DNA of 64,000 nt from an uncultured Parasphingopyxis sp. (GCA_947259005.1 CAMYKP010000006.1:682001-746000), one strand, 5' to 3'; positions 25,827-38,397 are shown, numbered from the stretch's first letter. Program-made: numbers and translations. The notes: generated from the sequence alone by a model not told the origin.

Positions 25827-25900
25827 GCGCAGGGTTTAGTGTGCTACGCTGACAGGCAACGCGATTTCAGCTATTGGCCGAACCAAGAGAGGGTGAGGCA

Positions 25901-27393
25901 ATGATACGCTGGGTCTTTTTAGTGCTTGCAGGTCTGTGCATGCCTGCGACTGCCGATGCAGCATGGCACAGGGCGAATCGGAAAATTTCATCGTCTATAT
26001 GGACGATCGACCGAATGATGTCCGGCGGCTTTCCGAACGTCTTGAGCGCTTCAACTATGTGATGCGAACCCTTCAAAATGTAGCCGCCGACCCTAGCCCG
26101 GTAAAATTACGTGTCTTCGTCGTCAGGTCGACGCGCAGAGTTCAATCGCTGCTGGATGGGCGGGCTGGCGAGAATACCACCGGCATATATATACCAACCA
26201 CACGGGGTCCGTACACAATTGTTCCGGAACGAACGCAAAACCGCGGACGGTTTTCAATCCGTTCAGAGGAAATTCTGTTCCACGAATATGCGCATCATTT
26301 CATGCTGCAATATTATCCGGCCAATTATCCGGGTTGGTATGTCGAAGGGTTCGCCGAATTCTGGTCGATGATCCGGTTGCGTCCCAACAACAGGGTGGAA
26401 CTCGGCAGGCCTGCCAGTGGCCGTGCGCCCGATTTGCATCTTTCGCCCTGGATACGGACATCCGACATACTGCAAAACGAAGCGCCCCTGTCCAGCATGC
26501 TGTATGCACAAGCCTGGCTGCTCACTCACTATGCCTTTTTTGATCGTGATACGGGCGCTTTGCTTCGTCGCTACCTGAACCGCATGCAGGAAGGAGCAAC
26601 GGCCCCTGCCGCCTATGTGACCACCTTCGGTTTAAGCGGCGTGGACTATGACGATGTCTTGCAGGACTATCGGGACGGGCGCATGAGCGGCATGGCCTTC
26701 GACTTGCCGAACACCCCTGATTTCCCGGTCACGCTAACCGAAATCAGCGATGAAGAAGCCGAGATTGCCCTTCTTTACCCGCGCGCAACCAAGGAAGGTC
26801 TCCTGGCCGCCGAAGAACTGGTCCGCCGATATCCAGACAACCCCCAAGCGCATGTTGAACTCGCACGATTTCGCATCGAGGATGGCAATATTCCCGGCGC
26901 GCTTGAAGCGGCTGATCACGCCCTCGCACTCTCCCCAGAACATCTCGAAGCCCATCTCTACAAGGGGATTGCGCTGACGGAAGCGGCCATGGATAGCGCC
27001 GACGATGACGATCCTCGCTGGGCGGAAGCAAGAGACCATATCGCCCGCGCAAACCGGGCTGATCCGGATAACGCCCTTGCCCTGTATAGCTTCTATCGTG
27101 CTTATCCGAATGACGGCCAGCGACCCGAGATCGTCGATCAGGCCCTGGAAGTTGCCTATTCTTCGGTTCCGCAAAGTCCGGAAGTACGATCAGCGATGGT
27201 CAACGAAATGATCAATCAGGAACGGTATGATATCGCGCTGCAGATAATCGTCCCGCTGCTTACGGCGCAACATGGCGCAGGCGCAGACCCAAATGCGGAA
27301 GCCATGCTCGCTTCGCTGCGCCAATATGTGAATGAGGCAAGACGGGAAAGCGAAGCCGAAGGTTCACCGGATGAGACTGGCCCCGAGAGATAG
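25901..27393 (+). CDS. secreted TPR/peptidase-like protein, split by a one-base frameshift
   Basis: From the ATG at 25901 (after GAGGGTGAGGCA) the frame encodes a good signal peptide, MIRWVFLVLAGLCMPATADA, then AWHRA. After that the protein-like reading continues in the -1 frame as ESENFIVYMDDRPNDVRRL and runs 470 residues to 27393. One extra base near 25973-25975 would join them as AWHRAESENF. The body contains EEILFHEYAHHFMLQY near 26270, an HExxH motif followed by GWYVEGFAEFWS, like gluzincin peptidases. The C-terminal half has TPR-like helices (EELVRRYPDNPQAHVELARFRI, ALEAADHALALSPEHLEAHL). Either the gene is recently broken, the base call is wrong, or translation starts at the internal GTG 25936 without export. 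Confidence 0.75.
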
Positions 27394-27513
27394 CGGCAAA
27401 CCGACAGCTCGAATTCAAGGATCAACCATCGGGTCAAGGGGCAGTTCAATCATTCGGAACACTGTTTAGCCGGTTCCGGGCAATGAGACTGGCCGAGTTT
27501 CCTGAACCGCTGC

Positions 27514-28551
27514 CTAACCCCTCTCCCGCTCCAGCAGTTTCTCCTTCCGCTCCAGCCCATAGGCATAACCGCCGAGCGTGCCATCGGTACGGATCACGCG
27601 GTGGCACGGGATCAGCACGGCGACATTGTTCGCGCCGTTCGCCGACCCTGCCGCGCGGACGGCCTTGGGCTTGCCAACGGCCGCTGCGATCTGGGCATAG
27701 CTGCGGGTTTCGCCGGGCGGGATGCGGGTCAGTTCGCGCCATACGGCTTCCTGGAAAGCCGTGCCCTGCACATCGAGCGACAGGCCGTGGGGTTTGGCCG
27801 GATTGTCGACAGCGGCCACCGTGCGGGCGACCAGATCGGCCATCTCGCCATTGGCCGGCAGTATCTCCGCCTTCGGGAAACGCGCGCGCAAGGCCTCTTC
27901 ACCCTCGTCGAAGCTCAGCCGGCAAATGCCCTTGCTCGTTGCCGCAACCAGCATCGCGCCCAGACTGGTCTGCGTGACGGCCCAGTGGATCGTCACACCT
28001 TCGCCGCCCCGGCGCCAGGCTGACGGCGTCATGCCGAGCCTTTTGTCGGTTTCGGCATAGAAGCGCCCGGGGCCGGAATAACCGGCTTCATATATGGCAT
28101 CGGTCACGCGGTCTTCGGTATCGAGCGCATGTTGGGCCCGGTCGGCGCGCAGCCGCCGGGAATAGGCGGCTGGCGTCACACCCGTTGCGCGGCGAAAAAC
28201 GCGGAGGAAATGGGTGGGCGAATAGCCAACCTGTTCGGCAATCCGGTCCAGCTTCACCGCTTCTTCCGCCGCGCCGATCAGCGCCACAGCCTTGGCAACC
28301 GCCGCCTCGTCGCGTGTCACATTGTCGGGCATGCAGCGTTTGCAGGCTCTCAGCCCCGCTTCGCGCGCTTCCCTGCCGCTTGCAAAGAAACGGACATTGC
28401 CGCGCTTGGGATGGCGGGCCGCGCAGGACGGGCGGCAATAGATACCTGTGGTCAGCACGCCGGTAACGAATTGGCCGTCATAGCTCCGGTCACGCGCCAT
28501 TACGGCGCGCCATGCAGTATCGGAATCGGGGAGTGTGTTCTGCTGTGTCAT
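27514..28551 (-). CDS. ada: bifunctional Ada: DNA methyltransferase and transcriptional activator
   Basis: Repairs methylphosphotriesters and O6-methylguanine by irreversible transfer to its own cysteines, and activates the adaptive response. All parts are present in 345 residues. The N-terminal zinc domain has C39, C43, C71 and C74 (GIYCRPSC and ACKRC), C39 being the methylphosphotriester acceptor. The AraC-type helix-turn-helix region is RIAEQVGYSPTHFLRVFRRATGVTP near residue 102. A linker follows, then the O6-alkylguanine transferase domain with the acceptor cysteine in AVLIPCHRVI near 315. It is convergent with the TPR gene. The stretch 27394-27513 between them shows nothing I can name. 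Confidence 0.97.
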   Translation of the reverse strand: MTQQNTLPDSDTAWRAVMARDRSYDGQFVTGVLTTGIYCRPSCAARHPKRGNVRFFASGREAREAGLRACKRCMPDNVTRDEAAVAKAVALIGAAEEAVKLDRIAEQVGYSPTHFLRVFRRATGVTPAAYSRRLRADRAQHALDTEDRVTDAIYEAGYSGPGRFYAETDKRLGMTPSAWRRGGEGVTIHWAVTQTSLGAMLVAATSKGICRLSFDEGEEALRARFPKAEILPANGEMADLVARTVAAVDNPAKPHGLSLDVQGTAFQEAVWRELTRIPPGETRSYAQIAAAVGKPKAVRAAGSANGANNVAVLIPCHRVIRTDGTLGGYAYGLERKEKLLERERG

Positions 28552-28672
28552 GCCGCCATCTTATCCATCCATAGCATAGTTACGTTCCGAAAATTGCGGT
28601 CAAAGCACCGCACCCTCTTTTCATTGCTTCCATCGCCCGGTTACAAGGTCGTCCAAATGGAGGAAAACGACC

Positions 28673-29797
28673 ATGGCGCGTTGGATCACAGTCTTGCTGG
28701 CCCTGCTTGCCCTGTTGCCGATTTCGGCATCGGCACAAAAAGGCGAGGAAACGGCAAGCGCACAGAATGATGTGGTGGTTGCCGCACGCAGCGTTGTGCG
28801 CGTTGCGCTGATCGCCAACGATCCAAAACAGGGCGAATATCTGCTCGGCCATGGCAGCGGCGTCGCGATTGCGCCGGGTTTGATTGTCACCAACGCCCAT
28901 GTCGTCGCTCCGCTGCGCGAATCGCCCAGTATCTCGATCAGCATCGTCCCCTCGTCAGGCGACGAGCGCTATCCGGGGCAGCTGCTCTCATCCGATACGC
29001 GCGCTGACCTTGCCCTGATTCGCATGGAGGAAGGGATCGTCCCGCCGCTCCAGGTCTTTACCGGCAACCCTCCCGATACCGGGCGCGTGGCAGCCATCGG
29101 CTATCCGGGGTCCGTTGACCTGGCGGAAAACCTCTCCGCCAGCGAGCGCGTTCGCCCGATCCCTGCCGTTCGCACCTTTGGCCAGCTTTCCGGCGGGCGC
29201 AGCCGGCGCGATGTCGACACATTGCTGCACACTGCCGCCATGGCGCGCGGCAATAGTGGCGGTCCGCTGGTCGACGAGTGCGGCCGGGTCATCGGTATCA
29301 ACAGTTTTGGCTCCCTTGCCGAACAGAATGATGCCGAATTCGGTTTTGCCATTTCCGCACGCGAGATCATTCCCTTCCTCCAGCGCGCCGAGGTGCGTCC
29401 GGAAATCACGACCGAATCCTGCATCCCCTCTACCGAACGGGCACGCCAGAGCGCAGCCGAAGAACAGCGGGCCGCAGATCAGGCGCGGGAACAGCGCCGC
29501 CAGCAACTGTACGAGACCCGCGAATTCGGGCTGGCGATCGCCGTTGCCCTGCTTGTTATCGGCGCTGTGATGTTCCTTGGCGGGATCATCGCGATGTTCT
29601 TCCGCGCCCGCTGGCGCCCGGGTTCTCTGATTGGCGGCCTCGGGATCGTGATCGGGTTCATCCTGATGGCCGGTTCGATCTATGTTTTCTTCAACCGGCC
29701 AAGCCTGGCGTCGGTCTATGCCGATTCCGGGGCGGAAGAGGCCGCTGTGCCAGAAGAAACGCCGGCGGAAGAACCCGCTGAAGAGGACGGCGAGTAA
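28673..29797 (+). CDS. membrane-anchored trypsin-like serine protease
   Basis: A 374-residue protein with signal peptide MARWITVLLALLALLPISASA and a chymotrypsin-fold domain. The catalytic triad is visible as H76 in VTNAHVVAP, D112 in RADLALIRM and S195 in MARGNSGGPLVDECGR. This matches the S1C/Tpase_2 trypsin_2 group, but there is no PDZ domain. After an Arg/Gln-rich helix (ERARQSAAEEQRAADQAREQ) come two membrane helices near residues 287-310 and 322-342 (LAIAVALLVIGAVMFLGGIIAMFF). An acidic tail (EEAAVPEETPAEEPAEEDGE) ends the protein. The protease domain is thus probably periplasmic. GGAGGAAAACGACC precedes the ATG. Substrate unknown. It lies 148 bases before atpH but is probably separate from the ATP synthase operon. 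Confidence 0.88.
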   Translation: MARWITVLLALLALLPISASAQKGEETASAQNDVVVAARSVVRVALIANDPKQGEYLLGHGSGVAIAPGLIVTNAHVVAPLRESPSISISIVPSSGDERYPGQLLSSDTRADLALIRMEEGIVPPLQVFTGNPPDTGRVAAIGYPGSVDLAENLSASERVRPIPAVRTFGQLSGGRSRRDVDTLLHTAAMARGNSGGPLVDECGRVIGINSFGSLAEQNDAEFGFAISAREIIPFLQRAEVRPEITTESCIPSTERARQSAAEEQRAADQAREQRRQQLYETREFGLAIAVALLVIGAVMFLGGIIAMFFRARWRPGSLIGGLGIVIGFILMAGSIYVFFNRPSLASVYADSGAEEAAVPEETPAEEPAEEDGE

Positions 29798-29945
29798 ACT
29801 GCCGAAACAGATTCGGGGAAAAGTTCCCTTCTCCTATCTTGCATCGCAGCATGACCCTTGCTAGGTGGCCCGCAGCCGTAGCGGGGTCGCTTTGCCGCAC
29901 CCTTTCCTATGGACCAGTCATCCTCCTTTAGGGGCATATTTACGC

Positions 29946-32032
<2,087 letters not shown>

Positions 32033-32046
32033 GGGGCTGAAACACC

Positions 32047-32922
32047 GTGGCTAGTCTCAAGGAACTCAAGGATCGCATCTCCTCGGTCAAATCGACCCAG
32101 AAGATCACCAAGGCCAAGCAGATGGTCGCCGCTGCCAAGCTCCGCAAGGCGCAGGCGGCTGCCGAAGCCGCGCGTCCCTATGCCGAACGGCTCGAAACCG
32201 TCATGTCGAGCCTCGCCTCCGGCGTTTCGATCAGCAAGGATACACCCAAGCTGCTCGCAGGCACCGGCAAGAACCAGAAGCACCTTCTCGTGGTCGCTAC
32301 TTCCGATCGCGGCCTGTGCGGCGCGTTCAATGCGAACATCGTCAAGGAAGCGCGGATTCATGCCGACAAGCTGAAGGCCGAAGGCAAGGATGTGGAATTC
32401 TATCTGGTGGGCAAAAAAGGCAAGCCCGTCATCAACCGCGTCTATCCGGGCAGCATCAGGCATCATTTCGACACCAGCGAAATCAAGAACCCGGAATATG
32501 ACGACGCGAAGGAAATCGCGGAAGATCTGGTCGCGCGCCTCGAAAAAGGCGATTTCGACGTTGCCTGGCTCTTCTATTCGAAGTTCAAATCGGCGCTGGT
32601 GCAGGAACCGCAGACCCAGCAGATCATTCCCGTCCCCGTCGACGAGAATGCAGACGCGAACAGCAAGGTCGCCGTGGAATATGAGCCCGACGAAGAGGAA
32701 ATCCTCTCCGAACTGCTGCCGCGCAACCTTTCGATCCAGCTGTTCCGCGCTCTCCTTGAGAATAGCGCATCCGAACAGGGCGCCTCGATGACCGCAATGG
32801 ACAATGCCACGCGCAATGCCGGCGACCTGATCGAAAAACTGACCATCATTTACAACCGCAGCCGCCAGGCCGCGATCACCACCGAACTCGTTGAAATCAT
32901 CTCGGGCGCAGAAGCGCTCTAA
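32047..32922 (+). CDS. atpG: ATP synthase F1 gamma subunit
   Basis: Rotating central-stalk subunit, 291 residues. The conserved N-terminal helix [34 protein letters not shown] and the C-terminal helix [44 protein letters not shown] form the coiled coil that enters the head. The Rossmann-like middle has [17 protein letters not shown]. It lies 14 bases after atpA with GGGGCTGAAACACC upstream. Nothing is unusual in length or motifs. Confidence 0.98.
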   Translation: MASLKELKDRISSVKSTQKITKAKQMVAAAKLRKAQAAAEAARPYAERLETVMSSLASGVSISKDTPKLLAGTGKNQKHLLVVATSDRGLCGAFNANIVKEARIHADKLKAEGKDVEFYLVGKKGKPVINRVYPGSIRHHFDTSEIKNPEYDDAKEIAEDLVARLEKGDFDVAWLFYSKFKSALVQEPQTQQIIPVPVDENADANSKVAVEYEPDEEEILSELLPRNLSIQLFRALLENSASEQGASMTAMDNATRNAGDLIEKLTIIYNRSRQAAITTELVEIISGAEAL

Positions 32923-34395
<1,473 letters not shown>

Positions 34396-34404
34396 CCTTC
34401 TATG

Positions 34405-34428
34405 GCCCCTCCCCCTTGCGGGAGGGGC
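34405..34428. repeat. 9-bp GC-rich hairpin between atpD and atpC
   Basis: GCCCCTCCC at 34405-34413 pairs perfectly with GGGAGGGGC at 34420-34428 around the loop CCTTGC. There is no T-run, so it is not an intrinsic terminator. Its 3' arm runs up against the purine-rich ribosome site of atpC. The same CCCTCCC/GGGAGGG type of palindrome bounds the two longer repeats at 43290 and 52388, so this is probably another member of a dispersed palindromic family. Confidence 0.8.
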
Positions 34429-34439
34429 GGAGACACTAA

Positions 34440-34703
34440 ATGGCTCTCAATTTCGAACTCGTCACACCGGAAAAGCTTCTCCGCTCGGAAGAAGTTCATA
34501 TGGTTGTCGTACCAGGCTCCGAAGGCGATTTCGGTGTGCTTGAGCGCCACGCCCCGGTCATGTCGACGATCCGCGACGGTGCGATCCAGATTTACGCAAC
34601 GCCCGGTGCGACGCCGGAAATGATCAAGGTCGAAGGCGGATTTGCCGAGGTCAACGACAAGGGCCTTACGATTCTCGCCGAAAAGGTCGTCGACGAAGAC
34701 TAG
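34440..34703 (+). CDS. atpC: ATP synthase F1 epsilon subunit, short form
   Basis: Central-stalk subunit, 87 residues only; typical bacterial epsilon is about 130-140. The N-terminal beta-sandwich is complete ([42 protein letters not shown], then [22 protein letters not shown] in shortened form). It ends straight after it with DED. The whole C-terminal two-helix domain, which mediates ATP-hydrolysis inhibition in many bacteria, is therefore missing. I recall this short form as normal in sphingomonads rather than a truncation, and no remnant of the missing part is seen downstream. Inhibition may be left to the separate alphaproteobacterial zeta inhibitor. GGAGGGGCGGAGA precedes the ATG. Confidence 0.95.
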   Translation: MALNFELVTPEKLLRSEEVHMVVVPGSEGDFGVLERHAPVMSTIRDGAIQIYATPGATPEMIKVEGGFAEVNDKGLTILAEKVVDED

Positions 34704-34861
34704 GCTGCCGCTCGCGCAGTCCGGAATTCCGGGCTTCAATTCCCCTGAAAATCGCTCCCGCCGGGCCTGATGGTCCCGTGACGTCATATAATTCTCTATA
34801 GAATATGCGTCCGGCAGCCCTGGTTCGCGATGCGCAGCGGAATCCCCGCTAACGCCGTGTG

Positions 34862-34883
34862 CCCGCTATTTGCGCGGGTTTTT
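34862..34883 (+). terminator. intrinsic terminator of the atp operon
   Basis: CCCGC (34862-34866), a 7-base loop TATTTGC, GCGGG (34874-34878), then TTTTT. It lies 160 bases after the atpC stop. The gap 34704-34992 also holds an AT-rich palindromic patch near 34788-34806 (ATTCTCTATAGAAT), which may be part of the promoter region for cpaF. I see nothing else in this gap. Confidence 0.7.
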
Positions 34884-34992
34884 CAAAATATCGCGGTCGT
34901 TTCGCCGATATTAGCTAATTGTCAAAGTTTTCAATCTATTCACCATGCCGACACAGCTCGCTGTTGGCGGGCGTAGGGCATTGAGGAACGGC

Positions 34993-36516
34993 ATGAGCGC
35001 ATTTGGACGAAAAAGCGGTAGCCAGAAACCTTCCTTCGGCGTTGCACGCCCGATGCAGGGCGGAGGCAAGCCTGTGCCTGCCTCGACCGATGCCGAAGAT
35101 GCAAATGGCGGCGAGCAATTCCCGCCCATCGAATCGCTAGACCTTCCCGGTATCGAAGATGATGGATCGCTGGCTCTTCCCGAAGAAAATGCGATGTCCA
35201 AGCTCAATGATCGCGCCAATGCGATTACCGAGGCCGTGGAAGAAGTTCAGGGCTTCGAAGCCTCTGTTCACAAGATCAAGGAACAGGTGCTGCCGCGCCT
35301 CCTCGAGCGCGTCGATCCGGAAGCCGCCTCGACCCTGACCAAGACCGAGCTTGCCGAAGAATTCCGCCCAATCATTTCCGAAGTGCTGGCGGAACTGAAA
35401 ATCACGCTGAACCGCCGCGAACAGTTCGCGCTCGAAAAGGTTCTGGTTGACGAGCTTCTGGGCCTCGGCCCGCTCGAAGAACTGCTCTCCGATCCGGATA
35501 TCAACGATATCATGGTGAACGGCCCCGAGCAGACCTATATCGAGCGCAAGGGCAAGCTTGAGCTCGCCAAGATCCAGTTCCGCGACGAAGAACATCTGCT
35601 GCAGATCGCCCAGCGTATCTGCAACTCGGTCGGTCGCCGTGTCGACCAGACGACGCCGCTCGCCGATGCCCGTCTTGCCGACGGTTCTCGTGTGAACGTT
35701 ATCGTGCCGCCGCTTTCACTGCGCGGCACGGCCATCTCCATTCGTAAATTCTCCGACAAGCCGATCACCATCGATATGATGCAGGGTTTCGGTTCCATGT
35801 CGAAAGATATGGCGACCTTCCTGAAGGTTGCCGGGGCCAGCCGGTTCAACGTCGTCATCTCGGGCGGTACGGGTTCGGGTAAAACCACGATGCTCAACGC
35901 CATGTCGAAAATGATCGACCCGGGCGAGCGCGTGCTGACGATCGAGGATGCCGCCGAGCTTCGCCTGCAGCAGCCGCACTGGTTGCCGCTGGAAACCCGG
36001 CCCGCTAACCTTGAGGGCAAGGGTGAGATCTCGATCGGCGATCTGGTGAAGAACGCCCTGCGTATGCGCCCTGATCGCATCATCCTCGGCGAAATTCGCG
36101 GCGCAGAATGTTTCGATCTGCTCGCCGCGATGAACACGGGCCATGACGGCTCCATGTGTACGCTTCACTCCAACAGCCCGCGCGAATGCCTTGGCCGTAT
36201 GGAGAACATGGTCATGATGGGCGACATCAAGATCCCGAAAGAAGCGATCTCGAAACAGATTGCGGACTCGGTAGACCTCATCATCCAGGTGAAGCGTCTG
36301 CGCGACGGCTCACGCCGGACAACCAACATCACCGAGGTTATCGGGATGGAAGGCGACGTGATTGTGACCCAGGAACTGTTCAAGTTCGAATATACGGGCG
36401 AAGACGCGAACGGGAAAATTGAAGGCGAATATCGTTCGATGGGCCTGCGCCCCTACACGCTGGACAAGGCCAAAGCCTACGGCTTCGAACAGCCCTGTCT
36501 TGAGGCCTGCCTTTAG
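34993..36516 (+). CDS. cpaF: CpaF/TadA-type secretion ATPase, orphan
   Basis: Hexameric ATPase of the type II/IV secretion superfamily that in tad systems powers Flp pilus assembly. The start at 34993 (MSAFGRKSGSQK) follows TTGAGGAACGGC; the extension to 34945 is unlikely. The 507-residue order is: a variable acidic N-terminus, helical region with LTKTELAEEFRPIISEVLAELKITLNRREQ, the CpaF signature LLGLGPLEELLSDPDINDIMVNG near residue 162, Walker A ISGGTGSGKTTMLNAMSKMI near 300, the Asp box and LRMRPDRIILGEIRGAE near 358, and HDGSMCTLHSNSP near 385. No other tad/cpa genes are in this window. It may act with components elsewhere or have another partner. Confidence 0.92.
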   Translation: MSAFGRKSGSQKPSFGVARPMQGGGKPVPASTDAEDANGGEQFPPIESLDLPGIEDDGSLALPEENAMSKLNDRANAITEAVEEVQGFEASVHKIKEQVLPRLLERVDPEAASTLTKTELAEEFRPIISEVLAELKITLNRREQFALEKVLVDELLGLGPLEELLSDPDINDIMVNGPEQTYIERKGKLELAKIQFRDEEHLLQIAQRICNSVGRRVDQTTPLADARLADGSRVNVIVPPLSLRGTAISIRKFSDKPITIDMMQGFGSMSKDMATFLKVAGASRFNVVISGGTGSGKTTMLNAMSKMIDPGERVLTIEDAAELRLQQPHWLPLETRPANLEGKGEISIGDLVKNALRMRPDRIILGEIRGAECFDLLAAMNTGHDGSMCTLHSNSPRECLGRMENMVMMGDIKIPKEAISKQIADSVDLIIQVKRLRDGSRRTTNITEVIGMEGDVIVTQELFKFEYTGEDANGKIEGEYRSMGLRPYTLDKAKAYGFEQPCLEACL

Positions 36517-36565
36517 TTACTCGCCGCAGGCTCGGGGCTTATTGTGATTTGAACCCGCCAAGCGA

Positions 36566-36751
36566 CTATAGTTTTGCGCCGACGATCACGGTCATCACTG
36601 CGCCAATAAGGGCCAGGACCATCAACAGCGTCCAGTTGACCCAGCCGACCCTGTCGAGATGCGCGCGATGGTTCCGGCGGTGGTCCATGAATCCGGCAAA
36701 CCCCGCAATCACGACCATCACGATCGCCGCGACGACAAACTGCTCGTCCAA
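36566..36751 (-). CDS. 61-residue two-helix membrane protein, unknown
   Basis: A small protein with helices at about residues 5-21 (FVVAAIVMVVIAGFAGF) and 39-59 (NWTLLMVLALIGAVMTVIVG). They are joined by a basic loop rich in His and Arg (MDHRRNHRAHLDRVG). It starts seven bases after the phaR stop and is probably cotranscribed with phaR. I recognise no family. The even hydrophobic pattern, tight spacing and plausible codon use make it a likely real gene, but nothing indicates its role. Confidence 0.6.
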   Translation of the reverse strand: MDEQFVVAAIVMVVIAGFAGFMDHRRNHRAHLDRVGWVNWTLLMVLALIGAVMTVIVGAKL

Positions 36752-36758
36752 GATCAGG

Positions 36759-37313
36759 CTATTTGTTGAGTTTTTCGATCTGGTCCTGAAGCTGGGCCAG
36801 CTGTTCCTTCAGCGCATCCACCTCGGCACTGGTCGGGCTTTCCGCTTCGCGCGGTGTATCGGTCTTGCCCGTTTTCTGGAATGCCCCTGCTGCAGCCTCG
36901 AACATTTCCATGTTGCGACGCGCAATCTCGCCGAATGGCCCCGAACCTAGCGCGCCTTCCATGGCATCGCGAAACTTGGCCTGGTTGCGCTGGAACGCTT
37001 CCATCGACGCTTCGAGATATTGCGGCACCATAGCCGACATCGAATTGCCGTACATGCCGATCAGGTCGCGCAGGAAGCTGACGGGCAACATGGTCTGGCC
37101 ATGGCTTTCCTCTTCCATGATGATCTGCGTCAGAACGCTGCGGGTGATGTCTTCGCCGCTCTTGGCATCGATCACCTTGAAGTCCCGCTTGTCGCGGATC
37201 ATGGTACCAAGATTGTCCAGCGTGATGTAACTGGAACTTTCGGTGTTATAGAGACGCCGGTTGGCGTATTTCTTGATAATGACCGTGTCGGAGTCGGAAC
37301 CGGATTTAGCCAT
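36759..37313 (-). CDS. phaR: polyhydroxyalkanoate synthesis repressor PhaR
   Basis: DNA- and PHA-granule-binding repressor that represses phasin and synthase genes until polymer is present. The 184-residue start MAKSGSDSDTVIIKKYANRR at 37313 runs into the PHB accumulation N-terminal domain (RRLYNTESSSYITLDNLGTMIRD). The PHB_acc repeat follows (EEESHGQTMLPVSFLRDLIGMYGNSMSAMVPQYLEASMEAFQ). The tail is a coiled coil (EVDALKEQLAQLQDQIEKLNK). The upstream extension to 37439 overlaps the divergent hydrolase and is not coding. Its start codon and the probable start of the divergent PhaC-like gene occupy nearly the same bases. That leaves no dedicated intergenic promoter. Confidence 0.96.
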   Translation of the reverse strand: MAKSGSDSDTVIIKKYANRRLYNTESSSYITLDNLGTMIRDKRDFKVIDAKSGEDITRSVLTQIIMEEESHGQTMLPVSFLRDLIGMYGNSMSAMVPQYLEASMEAFQRNQAKFRDAMEGALGSGPFGEIARRNMEMFEAAAGAFQKTGKTDTPREAESPTSAEVDALKEQLAQLQDQIEKLNK

Positions 37314-38397
37314 GAATATGTCTCCAAATGTTGGAGACGGCTTAGCACCGAGAGATAGTGCACTGCAACACAAACCCCGCCCACTCCCCCTTTTCCTTGA
37401 TTTGCTGCGCAACGAGACTGCAGCATCGCCGGAACGCATGGCTGCCGCACTTGCCGGTCTGAAAGCCTATCAGCGCGCCGATCGTGTACCGCCCCCCTCA
37501 TCGGTTCCCGTCGCTGCCGAGGCAGGCAGGGCAACGCTCTTCGACTATGGGGGGGATGGCCCGGCAGCTATCTTCATTCCCTCGCTGATCAACCCGCCAT
37601 CGATTCTCGATCTTGCCGAGGGCAATTCCCTGCTTCGCTGGCTCCGCAAACAGGGTGTTCATCCCTATCTGGTCGATTGGGGAGCGCCGACACCCGAAGA
37701 AGCGGAGCTGACAATTGGCGGACACGTCGAACATTTGCTCCTGCCGCTGATCGATTCGCTGGGGAAGAAAGCCCATCTGGTCGGCTATTGCCTCGGCGGA
37801 ACCATGGCGACGGCGGCAGCCGCACTGCGCCGGCCCCTTTCGCTGGTAACAATTGCCGCGCCATGGCGGTTCGACGGATTTCCGGAAGACGCCAAAGACG
37901 GCCTGAAACAGCTCTGGGAAAGCGCCGAACCGACAGCGCGCGATCTCGGCGCATTGCCTATGGAAGTGTTGCAGACCGGTTTCTGGAGGCTCGACCCTGC
38001 CCGTACCGTCAGCAAGTTCGAAATGTTCGGGCGGCTCGATCCGGACAGCGACAAGGCGCGCGCCTTCGTGACGCTGGAGGACTGGGCGAATGACGGCCCT
38101 CCCCTCAGCTATGGCGCAGGCCGCGAGCTGGTTGAAGATCTGTATTGCGCCGATGTAACGGGCAAGGGCCAATGGCGGGTTGGCGGACAGATTATCGATC
38201 CGGCTTCCCTGCCCTGCCCGACCCTCGACATCATATCCTCCACCGATCGCATCGTTCCGGAAGCCACGGCAGCGCGGGCCGGAGACGTGACCACGCTGGC
38301 GCAGGGCCATGTCGGAATGGTCGTGGGTGGACGGGCCAGAACGAGCTTGTGGGAGCCGCTCGCGCAATGGCTTTCGCAGGTGCAACATAGGGGCTAA
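37312..38397 (+). CDS. PhaC-like alpha/beta hydrolase (PHA synthase-type cysteine nucleophile)
   Basis: A protein of up to 361 residues with the catalytic core of PHA synthases. The lipase-like box GYCLGGT has C160 as nucleophile. The general-base aspartate is probably in SSTDRIVPEATA near residue 312, and the histidine in QGHVGMVVGGRART near 335. LVDWGAPTPEEAEL matches the conserved Trp/Asp segment of PhaC. It lacks the long N-terminal domain of class I synthases, so it is class III-like in size, but no phaE is visible. The start may be 37312, 37318 or later; no good ribosome site is seen. With phaR divergent and a thiolase 45 bases downstream, a role in PHA or acyl-CoA ester chemistry is likely. 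Confidence 0.82.
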   Translation: MNMSPNVGDGLAPRDSALQHKPRPLPLFLDLLRNETAASPERMAAALAGLKAYQRADRVPPPSSVPVAAEAGRATLFDYGGDGPAAIFIPSLINPPSILDLAEGNSLLRWLRKQGVHPYLVDWGAPTPEEAELTIGGHVEHLLLPLIDSLGKKAHLVGYCLGGTMATAAAALRRPLSLVTIAAPWRFDGFPEDAKDGLKQLWESAEPTARDLGALPMEVLQTGFWRLDPARTVSKFEMFGRLDPDSDKARAFVTLEDWANDGPPLSYGAGRELVEDLYCADVTGKGQWRVGGQIIDPASLPCPTLDIISSTDRIVPEATAARAGDVTTLAQGHVGMVVGGRARTSLWEPLAQWLSQVQHRG

